This document shows positions 48,862-62,800 of a DNA stretch of 64,000 bases, in pieces. The stretch comes from Puffinus mauretanicus. Lineage: Eukaryota > Chordata > Aves > Procellariiformes > Procellariidae. Numbering within the stretch: position 1 is the first letter of the stretch; each line of letters starts with the position of its first letter. The stretch covers positions 124,001 to 188,000 of the forward strand of contig JAJKFH010000864.1 of NCBI GenBank assembly GCA_023333565.1, in the 5' to 3' direction. The notes beneath the pieces are model-generated. The model did no database searches. It saw only the letters and a list, made by a program, of their open reading frames with translations, and was not told the origin of the DNA. Made by a program: the position numbers and the translations under genes.

Positions 48862-50049
48862 GCAAAACAGAGCGCTCTGCCCCTGCCTTCTCCCCGACCA
48901 CCTGAAGATAGCCTATAATCTGGTGAATTGGGCTGCAAGGTGAGAGAGGTGGGCTTGAACAATGACTCAGAAGTGAGTGGAGTATGTGTGCGCCACATTG
49001 CGGGTGAGCCCTCTGAGTTATTGGGCAGAAACTGGTTAAAGTAGCTACTATCTGTATTTTGTAAAAGCTTGACTATTCCAGACCTAAAATCAGGAGAGGT
49101 TTTGGAGGCTGTGACCTGTAGGTGGACATACATGCTCTGATCTACACTGGAGGAAATTGCATACGGTCTGGCGGTCTTGCATGTGGGTAAAAATTTTGAC
49201 TCCCTCAAGAAGCTCCTTGCTCGGCACCTGCCTTTGTCAGTCTCATTTTTCCCAGGATCCTTGGTAGTAGTGCTGAGAAGTCTTCTACTAAAAAATATCC
49301 ACAGTCTTTGCACTGCATAGCAACACAGAAGTGGTTTTCTGGACCTAACAGCATATCTGTGCTATATTGTGGCACCATCCAGGTCACGCACTGCGCAATA
49401 TCAGTCTGGCTGTGCCACACAGCTGGTGTCAAGCACAAGGAAGCCCTGGGCGTTAGGAAATCCACACCGATTGACCAGGCACCAAAGTACTCTTCCTCTT
49501 CCTCCTTCGGTCCACAAAGGACAATGTAGACATTTCTTCATTTTGTGGAAGCTTACGTTGTTTACACACACTCACTTGCACACAGGCGCACACATAACTA
49601 GCGATTAATAGACCCATTCTTACAGACTAAGCAGTCCGGTTTAGGACTAACTTCTCCCCTCAAAAGGACTGTCCTGTACTGCTCTCATAGGTGAGGAGAG
49701 GGAGAGCTATCTGCTCAGCATGTAATTTGTCACAATTTCATTCACTTACAAGGAGTTTTGTCAGTTTGCTCTAATTGTAAATGTGTCCCACTGAGCTTAA
49801 CAAGCTTAAACCATTAATTCATTCATTTTTCCTGGTGTGAAATGTAGGCTTCAGGTTAAATGATTAAAAATGTAGATTCTTGGAGCCCAGAATTGTCCAG
49901 AAAGGAGATTGGAGAAAGAAAAAACACTTGTCAGAAAAACTCAAGTATTTTAGACTAATAAAACAAATTTCTAATGCAATATGTAGTATAAATAGAATAG
50001 GTCATATATAGAGGTATACACACATAAATATGTATATACACATTTAGAC

Positions 50050-50076
50050 GGATAGATAGACAGACAGACAGACACA
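50050..50076. repeat. GATA/GACA tetranucleotide repeat
   Basis: GATAGATAGACAGACAGACA followed by GACA. A compound tetramer tract flanked by TATA-rich sequence. Confidence 0.93.
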
Positions 50077-51653
50077 TAGCTAGATGTAAATGACAAAGTG
50101 AAACAGGTCGTGGTAAAGAGGTGGAGAAAGTCCTTTTTTGTTATCTGATTAATATGTTTCAACTATAGCAACTGGCTTCCAAAAATAAAACACTTTGTCT
50201 TCTCCACATGCAACTTTCCTTCCCTCAGAAAAATCCCATCACATGTCCTAGTTCAGTGGTTTCTGAGCTTTACAGCTGAAGGGTTGAACATAATTTTAAC
50301 AGATCAAGGGAGCTGCAATCAATACTGTATCTGCTTTGAAACTCTTACCCTGTGCTTCCTGGGGCTCCTGGAGCCCATCAGGGAAGGGCAGTGGACCTGA
50401 CATAAATCCTTTCTTCCAGCAGCTGGGCTGTTGCTGCAGAGAAGAGGACCATCTGCTTACAGCATGAGAGGGTCACATTACCATGGTTGCCATGCCTGAA
50501 ATAAAATGGTGGTGATATACGAATGTGAGCATCAGTAGATATAAATGAAGATGCCATTTAGCATAGCATGACTCAAGTGACGCAATTTCAAATTAAAATA
50601 AAATCTGTACAAGTTATGTCCTGATGCAGCTGTCCAGAAATCTGAAGGTCCATGCAGGGGCCTCAGGCCGCGGATTAGAACCACAAAGGCTGGGCTGTGC
50701 ATATTTTAAGGGGAGAAAATTGCACATGCCCATAAGTCTCCACAAATATCCATTCCATAGGAGGACTTAAGAGGCAATCACCCGTCTGCCAAAATGGGTG
50801 TGCTGTCTTTAATGATGTTTCTGCTGAATGAGTAGAAAACATCAGAAGAAAATAAAAAAAAATTTAACAAGATTTCTGACCGTGTAATTATCAAGAAAAC
50901 AAATTACTAGAAGGAATTGGCTGCAATGAAGGTGAACTTAAATTTTATGATATGTGTAATTTTGGAACTAGACCGAGTTGTCATGACTTACAACATCACT
51001 AAAACCCTCGTTAAAGGGAAGGACATTTGATTTAAATCCATGAAAACTATTGTAAAAATACAGTTCATAAAATGAACTAAATTAAGTTCTAACTAACTAA
51101 ATTCTATTTAGTTTAGTTCTAACTAAATTCTAGACTTTTGTTGAAATAATTCACTATTTGATTTTTCAGTTATGATATGTAAAATCAATGCACAGTTTTT
51201 AATTTCAACTGTAACATTTGGTTGCTCCTTACTATAAGCTCAATTGGTTGTATAACTTGAGGTCTCGAGGATTTGAGGAACAATGAAAGAAAAAGCAGCA
51301 AGTCAGCAGAATGAAATTCTTATGTAGGTTACTTGGATAATTCATATCTGAGAATAAAGAAATCTGAGTTCTGTGGAGTACATGTGATTCTTGATATATG
51401 TGCTATATATATTTTTTCCTTAAGGTCTGTAAGAAAGTTAAACTGAAGTTTAATCAGAAGTTTTGCTCTGCACTGATCTGTGAGAACCTAAGGTGAAATT
51501 GGAATCAAGAAATGTATTTATGGAGATAATCCTCTTGTATTCCTATGCACCTTGCATTTCAAGGGGAGTTATTTTCCAATAGCTTTTAGAATTTTCATTC
51601 CTTCTTCAACTCTACTATTTTATTTATGCTTTATCGCCACATTCTACACACAA

Positions 51654-51699
51654 ATATGTGCATGACTTCATTGAGAGTCATGCACATATGCACATATTT
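51654..51699. repeat. 14-bp perfect hairpin with a second alternative arm
   Basis: ATATGTGCATGACT (51654-51667) and AGTCATGCACATAT (51676-51689) are exact reverse complements with an 8-base loop. Directly after it, GCACATATTT (51690-51699) can pair with AAATATGTGC (51652-51661), so two mutually exclusive foldings are possible. Confidence 0.9.
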
Positions 51700-52574
51700 C
51701 TCTCAAGGGAAAATGTGGCCTTTAATAAATATGCAATGTGGCACAGTTGTGATTGAGGTAGGCAGTTTTAAGATGCATAACTTGATTATTTAAAACCAGA
51801 TTTCTTCAAACATGCCGAAGGCAGGTATGTGTCAAGCTAAACGTTACATGAATTGGAGTGTAAAAGGGCAACCTAAACATTTTTCCAATTATGCAGAAGT
51901 GTGTTTACTCATATTCTATAACTCAGAACCTGCCAGACCGGATTTTTACCACACTTTCATAATAATTCATATTTGGGTAGTGAACAAACATGAACAATAT
52001 TAGCACAACAGATCATGTTCTTAAACCTCTAAATGTCATAATAGAAATATCTTCTCAACCATAATTATGGCCATTGCAAGTGAGATGCTATAAAAAGTAA
52101 AAAAAAAATGTTTTCCTCTTTGTTTCCTCATTTGAAATGTTTGTTTAGGTAGCCCTCAGAACACTTGCTATTAAATGTCTTCAAGGAATATTACTTTAAA
52201 TGCTCCAGACTGCTCAGAGTTTTGAAGTACTGTCAAAGAAACCTATGTTGCCACGGGTGTTTCCTCATATGCTAAGAATCTCTCTCTTCCTCAGAAGTAA
52301 TTACTTCTACACTTGTTTTCAGGGCTAAAAATTGTTCTGCCAATATTCATGAAGACCAGCTTGTCCTCACTATTTTTATTTTATTTGTGGAAAACAGATC
52401 AGATAGACCGTCTCAGTGCTCCAGGAGTTTAGTTCAGTTAAAAGTCAATACTGAGCCAAAGAGATGATCCCAGTGTCCCACAGATCATTCTTCAGACTGT
52501 CAGTCAATAACGATTTCACCTGGGTCTCCGTATCTGGTAAGTCCAGTAGCAAGTAACACCAGGGATGGAAGCAT

Positions 52575-52650
52575 ACATCAGTTGAAAACATAAGAAATGC
52601 CGCAGTGGGCGAGTCCAAGGGTTCATCTAGCCCAGTTTTCTCTCTCCTAC
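52575..52650 (-). mobile_element. Old CR1/L3-like repeat fragment, probable
   Basis: AACATAAGAAATGCCGCAGT and TTCATCTAGCCCAGTTTTCT match in outline the widespread sauropsid CR1/L3-type 3' sequence (ACATAAGAA..GGCC..CTGGGTCAGACC..CCATCTAGCCCAGT). It is heavily diverged, which points to an insertion older than the other CR1 copies here. The boundaries are approximate. Confidence 0.5.
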
Positions 52651-55600
52651 AGCAGCAGTGGGAAAGGCTGTTAGAATATTATTTAGAGGTTGCTCACTGG
52701 CATCTTTTTTGCTGCATTGTGTGTTGTTTCGGCTCTTAGACACTGTTGAGTTCTTCATCACTGCCATAGCTGAGCATCCTTCTATTTTCCTCGGCATCTT
52801 CGTGGTAGGAAAATGCCATTGCCTAAATTTTATTGAACAGAGTGACACAGGGAATCAACCACAAAGTGAGAAATTAAACTTTTGTCTCCAGCTTCTCTAC
52901 TAGCATCCTGTCTAATAAAGTCTGTTACCCTATTTGACCCATGTGATTAACAAAGATATGAATTAGCAAGGAACTTGGACAGAAGTCTTGCCAACTCCGT
53001 TTAACCTAGCTGCTTTCATAGATGTTCATTTGTTTAGCCTTCTTCAGTGCATATTTATTTGTTTCCAAGATCATCCATTTTCTTATTTGTTATGTTCAAA
53101 GCAAAAATGCAAATTATACAGAGTGTTCTTACTCTTCTAGGTGATGGTTTTTAACCAGAGCTTGTTCCAAGTGTTAGTGATCATATTCAAGGTGACTTCA
53201 GCTAATCTTCCATAGGAAATAGGTCACCTGTTGGTCGTTAGACACTCCATTAGCAGTTGAAATAGGTCAATAGGAGAAGATAGCAAAACCCTTTAAATTT
53301 ACATAGTAAGATGAAGAAATTCTCTTCAATAAAGCATAAGGGAGGAGTTTAGCAAAGCTGACAGAGAACTTGAAGCAACAAAGAATGTGGAGGCATCAAG
53401 GGGAAGTTGGTTTCCACTAATTTGCCTTTCTCTCTCAAAAGTGGCTGCTTTCCATTTATATTGCCCTCAAAGCTCCTTAGCTGTAGTCTAAATTTTACAG
53501 GGCCTTACTTGACTCTTTTCCTGGAGGACTTATTTCAATGGGTTGAAATTCCACAGGTTTTTTTTCTCCTTCTTTGGTGAAATGACAGCTGTAAGTCAGA
53601 CTGTGGCCATATACAACATCAGTATTTATATTCTCCAAAGACACTAATGCAACAGAGATGTTAATTCAGTTTTCAAAAACTGGGTGCTTACATAAATTGA
53701 TTATAAATTAAATAGAGTAGGTTTTAACATGTGTCCACATGTTCCACAATCCTAAATTCTCTGCACATTTGCAGAACAGAGTATTTACATTTTTGTAAGA
53801 GAACTCCCAAATAAAGATACTACACCATTTGTAACTGAAGAAAATTGCTGTGTCAAATGTCATCCCATACTGATTTTCTATGTTTAAGTTACAGTTTCAT
53901 GAGTTATATGCAGTAAGCTTGCACCATGAGGCTAAGAAAGCCCCTGTGAAATATCTAAGTAGCTCACAGAAACCTTGCAAAATCCTGTCAAATACAGGAA
54001 ACCCTAAAAGGATCATTCAGATGTCCCTGAAGGAATTCAAAGATGTTGTAAATGTCCTTGAAAATAAAACTTTATAATTGAAAATCTGACAGGTCCTTCA
54101 CTATAAAATCATAAATGCACTCAAATCAGACTTCTACAAGGGCTGAGACAGCAAGTTTTCAAAGCAGATCCTTGAAAGGAAATGTTGAGTTATTAATACC
54201 AGCAAATGAACAATGGATTGTTAGGTGACTAAAACAGTTTAAGCTAAAAAGAAAAAAATATAAAAATGTGATCTGTATTTTCAATTTAAAACAATTAAAT
54301 GTAAAGATCTTAAAATAATTTTAAGCCTCCACAAAACTCACAGGGAAAACCTGTGAACTGGAAATTTTTCCCAATATGATAGAGGTTAATGGGTAGTGTC
54401 GATTTTTAATTTCTAGGATTACTTCTTAGAAGCTAAAGTGTCTTGCATGGTGATTAGATGCTGCTTTTTGGTGAGAGCACACTGAAAGATCACGCAAAAA
54501 TTTCAAGGTGATAAAAAAAAAAAAAGCAAGCAGTATTCTGCCTAGTAGCCAACTCTCCAATACCCCAGTTGTAAATATTACAAAAGCTACATTGTTACAA
54601 CAGTTATAGAGGTAAATACACCTTTGATTCTGAAAGATATTAAAAATATTTGGCAGCATCTCATTTTAAAGTATGTTTTTACATCTTTTCAAACAGGTTG
54701 TCTTCTTCTGATGTCTAACATGAAAAAAACCCCAAAGCCTCATAATGAAGTGTCGTCTTCTTGAAATAGTCACTAATAATAATAACAACTGAAACTAACA
54801 CCAACACTCAGAAACTGGATAGAAGGAACTGTAGCAACTTTCTGTATAGGAACTGGAAACAAGAACCAAGAATTATTACAATTCCTTTTACCAGTTTTCT
54901 TGATGCAAATCTCTACACAGTATGTTTTGGCACAGAAATATGCTACTCAGGTATGATTGGACTGATAAAAAAAGATACTGATATAAATTTTTAAGATCAA
55001 AGCAAGGGTCCTTTCTTTCCAAAAACAAAAATGTTGCTGCGAAGACACACCTAAATAACCAGTGAGGTGAAAAACAGCTGAACCTGCTTTTTTGATACTA
55101 TTTTCTAGGAGGGTGATCTTCAATCACTTCGATCATGGGTCAATGAATAAAAAGGAAGTAAGTAATTTCACTGTTGATCAGTACCTGCCACCTTTACTTG
55201 TTTGCCCTAGTCTGCTGCCAGTCTCACTGAGACTGAAATGTAATCCTGAAGGAGCACAAGTGACACAGTGGTTTTGACTTCATTTCTGTCTGGGTTTGGA
55301 CCCACAAATGTTGGTGGATGGAGGGCAAGTCTTAGGTCTCCTCAGTTACTCTATAGTTAGCATGAGCAAGATTTTGCTAGCCATCTTCATTAAACTCCCC
55401 TTAAACAAATTCCTTGCAAAATCTTCATGACAAGGATCAGCTGGGAATCTCCTGTGAAATTAACAGAGAAGGGGAGGAGGGAGGATGCAGAAATCTGAAA
55501 AGTAATATGAAAATTGGCATGTTTTTACTGATATTTTGGAGACAATCCAAACTTCTCATTTGGATTCCTCCTTGCACAGTTTAGTTTGTCAGTCTTTCTT

Positions 55601-58600
55601 TTACATCCTGTAAGAGATTAATGGGAAAAACAAGGACACAGAAGAGTTACAAGAGTGCTTAAGCTGACAATCCAAGTGTCATGCATGTCGACTCCCCCAG
55701 GCAGTAACTCCGTGCTCCTGCAATCCTCCAACATGTGGGCAAGCCTCTCTGCCTCCAAAGAGCTCAGCGAGAGCCACAGGATCCTTTGGATCCAGGACGA
55801 TCTGTTTCATAGCTTTCTCTGCTGGAAGAGAGCAGTAACATACATTAAAAGCAACCTTTGTGGGTGGACTGGATAAATTTTATTAGTGAAATAAACTGCA
55901 TTTAGAGGTTACAAATACTGTACCTCTGTTTAATAGGTGGAGGTAAGAGCTTCACAGCTAAACACAGAAGGCCAAATTCTGGGGTTCCTGAAGTGCTAAA
56001 GCTTCTGCCAGGTGTAGTTAGAGTTTAATATAAAATCTAAAATACAAACTGAAGAAAGACTTCAAGATTTGATTCATTGTACCTGTTAATATCCCACACC
56101 CTTTCCTTTTGCACTGCTCTCCCTATGAACGGAAAACCTGCAAGTTCAAGTCAAGTTTTCCTGGCAATTACCTTTCTGAGGACAAACGAGCAAACAAAAG
56201 AACCATCAACGAGCCGTGCAGAGGCTTTCAGGAAATCATTTAGGAGCTTGAAATTCTGCCTGAAAGGAGTTTTCCCCTTCTCATTGAACTGATTTCTTCC
56301 TCCTTTGGACTCTCTTCCTCTGCCCTGCAAATGAAACATCCAGTCGTGTTCTTGCTGGAGAGAGTTGATGGATGAAACAGTTTCATACTGGAAATGATCT
56401 CTACACTGCTAGTCAAGCTCTTTTTGTCCCAAATGGATTCTGCATATGGCTGATTTTCCCCACACAGAGTAAGAAGCAAACAGAGACTGATAGATATTGG
56501 CTTTCCATCATCTGAACTGTCAGCTGCTGTACATTAAGAAGTTATCTATGCCTTTAATTGTGAGTAGGAGAGGGATTTAGAGCTTGCAGGAGCGTAATTG
56601 TTTCACAGTAAATCTACAGATAAGCCCCTCTTTCTTACTGCCCACACACAGTTCCACTGACTTTAAAATATTAAATTGTCCCTTTCCCTTCAAACGCTGG
56701 TGCCTAAAGCAAGATCTATTACCCTGAAGCCTTCTTTGTAGCTTAGACTCTAATGAGATGCCGATATTGCAAACCAATAACCAAAATGAGGAAGTATTAA
56801 AATGAAGCATAAGGCTGCCTTTATTACTGCCGTATTTCTTTACTGTATTAATTTTGAAACATGTTTCTATGTTCTGTCTAATCGCAGTCTTAGTGTTAAA
56901 AGTTTTGATAATTGACAAGTTTCTTTCTCATGTGACATGTTCCTGGAGACAAGGTGTAAGCATGTGGGGAGGGCAAAGGAGGGGAAGATTTTTAGCTTTT
57001 AATGTGCCAGAGACTGAGAAATTTTCTTTTCAGTTTATTTAATTGGATAAAACAGGCTTGTTTTGATGTCTAAATCTCAAAGTTTGGTGAATTGCTTATT
57101 GCTTGTTATGGATGGGTTTGAATTCAAGTGAGCAAATAGCTTGAGAAAATCAGGTAAATGGTCCTGTGATTAAATAAGTATCTGCAGTCCCCCGGGCTTG
57201 TCTTTGTTTCCTTTGAGCTCCAGCAGTCTTGTCTTGTTCATGCAGTGAGGATACAAGACTATGTGCCCATTTAGCAAAAAGTACTTGTGTAAATGAGCTA
57301 ATGAACAGTCGCAGTTGCTTGTATTCCCCAGCCTGCCTAAGAAGACAAGTGATTTTGCTTATTGATATTATTAAGAAAAGAGGAATGCACACCAGAAAAA
57401 TGTCTCTGTTTATCCATCCTCGGTTCACTGACAGTAATTTACGCTACAATAACATTGCTCGCGGATGTAACATAAAGTGATTTCTCATTTAGGGTGAGTC
57501 TAATTGCTTTCTTTGAATCAGTGGGTGATGCAAGGGAATCATAATATAAAAGAGACAAACACTGCTTGCACCAGCCCCGGGTAGGACATGCTGTTCCTGT
57601 CCTACCTCTCTAAACAAGCAGGACAAGTCACATCATGCTGGTCACATCCTCAGAGATTTCATGTGACAAGAGTGACCAAGTCAGGGGACACAGAGATGGA
57701 GATGGAACTGCAGCTCATCTCCAGGTGGGCTTCCTGCTGCAAGGACCCAATAAGCCTGGGTATCGCCAATGAAAGCCGGTACAGTTTCTGAGTGAGCTAA
57801 TGCCTCTCCTATACCCTTTGTCACACAGAGCAGCCAATTATCCCAGTGTCAAGGTTATTTGGCATTTTTACAGAGAGATACATGACTATACATAGTTTAT
57901 TTTTGCCTTGACTTCCATTTTTTATTCCTACTGCCCTCTTTATTTCCATTCATTTCACAAAAACAAATCTCTTAACACATACAAAGAGGCATACTGAAAA
58001 ATAAAATGTCAGATAAATTATAGGAATAAAACATTTTGGCATTGTGCAACTTCTTTTAAAATGAGAGGGTGCAGTAGTAGCATTTGGCTTGGTATTTCCT
58101 CCAACAAAGAGGTAATCTACTTTCACAGCTACCTTATAGGACAGGTTGATGTTAAAGGAATATTTAATAATTTGTGGGATTTTTTGTGCTTGACATCTCT
58201 CTTTCCAGTTTAATCGAGTTAAGAGAATTCTCCTTTGTGTTCTGTGTGTATTTCAATAACCATTTAGTGCTAAAATTTTCAGGTAAAACTTCAAATAGCT
58301 CAGAGTAGCATTTTGTATGCTGAACAATGATGAATAGAAAATACAACTCTCCTTCTTTTTCCTTCTTATTTTTCTAAGATGATGAAGTGGAGTGTATACT
58401 GTTACAACCAGCAGAAATGACAAAGTCAGGATGTGATCCCAGTATTCTGTATGACTGATGCCATCATATAACTCAATGAATGTACAAAACTGAGTAGAAA
58501 AATGAGAAGACTCTGACAATAGCACCTGAGATTGGCTTGACTCCATATTTACTGGCCTCTGAATCCAATAAATTTTTGTGTGCTTAAGCAAGTATTCATA

Positions 58601-59805
58601 ACGACACTACATTTTAAAGAGAATAGTTAGTATTATTATTATTCTGTGGGTACTTGGCTACAGGGAACAGAAATATATCTACATAGTGAGAAAACAGGCA
58701 AATGGAGGTTCAATAAAGCGTTAAGTGATACCACTAATGACAACCACAAAACAAGGTGGTGGAAAAAGAAGGGAACTGACCACTGACATTGTTCAACAAC
58801 CCATAACAGTATAATATTAATCTTGAAACACTGACTTGTGGACTAGCCAGTAAATTGCATAAATTACTTAAGGGCCTTTAACGTTAAAGTGTTTAATGAT
58901 TTATGTCATTTGCAACACGCAGCATGTCACATCCTATTGCAATACTCAATATGTTATGTGTAACCATCTATCCAAGCTGTTCTTGCTAAATTTTCCTAGC
59001 TCCTGGTTGGTATATGAGAGAACAAAATTCCATCTCCTTATATAATTTAAGGAAACAAAATGAAAATTTAAAGCTACATGGAAACCATTTGTTATTTGGT
59101 GTTGAAATTTCTCCTCTAAGAATCTATCTAGGGCCAAGAGTTTTCCCAATCAGACACCAGGGCTGTTGGTTACAACTGGATGTCAAGAAGCTGACTAAAA
59201 AAAGCAGATTGTTTCTGATAGTTATTAACTTTATTCACTTAGCTTATTATTAACTTACCTTAATAGCTTTTTAGTTTTATTGAGCACTGCCAAGTTAGTT
59301 AATTGAGAAAAAAGCCTTTTAGAAGAAATCCAGTATTCTAAGAATTTTGGGAGTTTTGGACATTTAAATGACTTTCTTCACTGATGCTTAATTTGTTTGT
59401 ATCAATCAGTAATATTACTGTTCCTTGATTCTTGCCACTGATCTCAAAATGTTTATAAGCAGATCAAAGAAAATCTTCAGATTCTTTGATATTTTCCTCA
59501 CAAGTAAATGAAATCTGAACTGATGAAGCTGGCTGTTTACTGAAGTGGTACGTAATTATGAAAATTCATGCCTCCAAGACTTTGGTTTAAATCTAGTTTT
59601 CACCTACAGCAATTACAAAATTAATTGATGATAGATATGTCAGGTATGTCAGTGGTCACAGTAAGAGGAACATTTCAGAAAAAGATACCCTCACCTTTTC
59701 AGTTCAGTATGGGCATTTACATGTTCTTGTGTCAAACAGTCCCTCTTTCTAATTTTGGGTGTAGGTATTAGGAGTCTGACTGATGATGTGTACGTATTAG
59801 AGCAC

Positions 59806-59846
59806 ATGTGTGTGGATATGTATGTGTGTGTGTGTGTATATACACA
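59806..59846. repeat. (TG)n microsatellite
   Basis: Interrupted TG tract ending in TATATACACA, giving a short self-complementary end. Confidence 0.92.
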
Positions 59847-62800
59847 TTCATACTCAGACAATTTGTTTTGCATCTTCTGGGATGGATGCAGTGTAAGAAA
59901 GGAATTTTGTATCAACTAACAAGAACTTTCTACAATAAAAATACAGAAAAGTTACTGAAACAGAAACAAGTAGGGATGAGTTTTGCAACATGCTGAAAAC
60001 TTTTACTCTGATACAGAATTGTATGTCTGGCACAAGTTTGCTGAGCTAAAGCTGGAAACGGCAGGATCAAGCAAATCCCAGTGAGATTTTGCCAAGAAAG
60101 ATTTGACTCTTACACAAATTGATAATATATACTCTGAAATCTTTGTCAGTTGAACATTTTTACAGCAATAATCTTCTTGCAACAAGAATCAAGGGTCATG
60201 TTGTCTCAGAAGACAGTATTGATTAACCACCAGAAGCGGCAAAGGATATGGAAGTATTTGACCTGGAGAGCTATTTTTCCTCATTTCAATAAATGATCCT
60301 TATGCTAACCCACCTCTGTCACCAATCAGCTCAAAACCCTCCATCCACAAAACCCAAAAGCGGAGGCAGAGTTGGTCTTCTAAGGATTTTAAGGAGAAAC
60401 TATTGGGGTTTTATTCTTTTCTTCCCCTGCCTTTCTCTTCTGTCCCAGAAAAAGGCCTCATCTTCTCCCTCCGCTCCCGAGTTCTTTGTTCATGAGCAGA
60501 AGAAAAGGTTGATCTAAACGTACTAAAAGACATGCTTCTATATTTATTTCAGCTTTAAGTAGAAAAAGCAGTGCCTGATCAAGGCTTCCACTTCAGTGAA
60601 ACAGAGGTTTTTCACTGACTTTTAAAACTGTGAGATCAGTCAAAACAGCTCCATCACAAAAAAATAAGGTACAGAAAGTGTATTTGTAAAAAATAAATGC
60701 TCGTGCTAGAAAGCAAGCAACTAACTTTTTTCTCCAAGAAAAAGAGCTTAAAAGTCATTCACTCTACTGGAAAGGCTTCACAATCACATCCTGGATTCAG
60801 ACGTGCCATTTGATGAAATGTATTTAATCAAATTTCAATTTTTTTCTTATTTGCAAATGAAAGACTTTGGCTTTCTATTCAGATACATCTTTAACATAAA
60901 GAATCAAAGAGTAGTGACATGAGAAAAATTTTGAGAAGGTTTAATTTGGCACTAAACAAGAACTTCATATTGAACACTTACAGATTTAAGTGATGTTTTT
61001 TGTCCCACTGATTACCTTTATCTTCTGTGCACGTTATGAATGAGATGGATTTACTCAGTGGTTCACTTATTTATTACGAAACACTGCATGTAATGAAAAC
61101 ACTGTTCTTCTATGCTATATGGCTTTTAAGTGGATCAATACTCACTGAAATTACTTATGTAATATTACTTAAATGTGCTGATTTATGAATAATATCAGTT
61201 TCAATTTTCCCTTTGTACTTATAGACATAAATATACTTCCAGCAATAGTCTTGGAGAAATGCAAATAATCTGCTTCTACTTTTCTTGGTTCCACCTTTAA
61301 TTTTGCTCAGATAATGTTAATGTGGTTTTATTTATTTTATTAATTTTCAAAAATCAGTGTTTCTAGTCCTTTAGAGTTAGCTCAGTCTGGGCTTGGGCTA
61401 TTGGCAAACTGGTGTAAAATGGTTTAGAAAGTTATTTCGTTAGTCTCTAACGACAATATTTCTCCATCATTGAGAACACTTTTTGTTTGTATTGCTCTTG
61501 CAACTTATAATCTGCAAAAGAAATTTGAAATATTAGGACCGGATGCTGGGAGGACCATGTGCACATCTTTCCTTATGTAGAGCAACTTGCTTGCCGAGAA
61601 AGGTTCTGTTAACGCTAAAATCATTTTGGTGCACACTGAGGTCAAGCCCTGTCTCTGTGAACTCCCGAGACCTGGCAATGCCACATGCAGTTAGTGTTAG
61701 CCAACTGATGTCCCTGCAGGTGGAGGACAGACACCTTTGGAGAGCGGCGAGGTCCACCCGGAGCTTCGGCTCTGAGCACAGCTGTTCCTGTCTCTTTCCA
61801 TTAGCTGGAAAGGGAACAGACCAGCATCTAGATCTCTAACCTTTAGAAAGCTGGGGTTAGGTGAGAGGAATTGCAACCTCAGCAGCCTGACGCATTACTG
61901 CAGACCTTGCCCCACCGGGGTAAGGTATGGCCGACAGCGCAGTGGTACCTCAGAGCAGCAGCTGCGAAGGTGCTAACCCGAGCATTTGCACGGAAGGGGC
62001 AGGTGGTGATGGCGAGGGTGGCTCACTGCCGTGCACCACGGCAGCCCCAAACTGTCGAGGTGTTAGAGCATGAGAGGACATGCACTTCCAGCGTGCACTG
62101 CCGGCAGCGTGTGTCCGGACTCCGGCTTGCTGGCTGAGCGTGGGGCTGGTGTGATGGCAAAGAAGGGCTTGGGATGAACATGGCAGGTGGGTGAAGAGAT
62201 GCAGCTAGGTCACAGTTAGCGATGCTGGGGAGAGAGCTGGGGAGACAGATTGTGTGTCAGCATGAATGATCGTGGTGGGTGGTGAAGGAAAGGACAGTGA
62301 CACATTTTTTCCTGCACACATGCACGGCCTGACGGAGAACCAGGAATTGCTGTTATCAGCACCCAAGATACCTTCAAAGACAACTGAGCAAATTAAGTTT
62401 GAAATGCCCTGCTATAATATTTTCCCAGTGCCTCTTGCTCCCAGAGCACACATTAGGACCAAAGTTCATTTTCTCTCACTGAAAAATCCTGACATATATG
62501 GGATAAAGTACTGCGTACTAGGATTTCATTACATAACTAAGAATTCACTGTTGGAGCTGAAGTTATTATTTAAGAGTTGTGCTCTCATGAAAAGGCTTTT
62601 TCTCATCTTTAAATCTTTTAATGATGTGTTTTTCGTTCAGTTTGTTATAAGGAAATTACTTGAGTTGTCTCAATAGAAGTTTAAGCAGTCTTTATTCTGT
62701 AACTAAGAGGATGCACAAGAACAAATAATTCCGAAGATATATATCAAGTGTGTGCAAACTCTACAGAATCATCTGTTTTGAAGCAATTTTGTAAAACCAC

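Noticed and set aside
48783..49313. Minus-strand open frame of 176 codons with Trp/Phe/Gly repeats
   Set aside because: The repetitive end is the AAACC microsatellite read in frame; the rest has no recognisable motif, and no splice or promoter support was seen.
62266..62676. Plus-strand open frame of 136 codons
   Set aside because: No recognisable domain and no start, splice or promoter support; consistent with chance in intergenic DNA.
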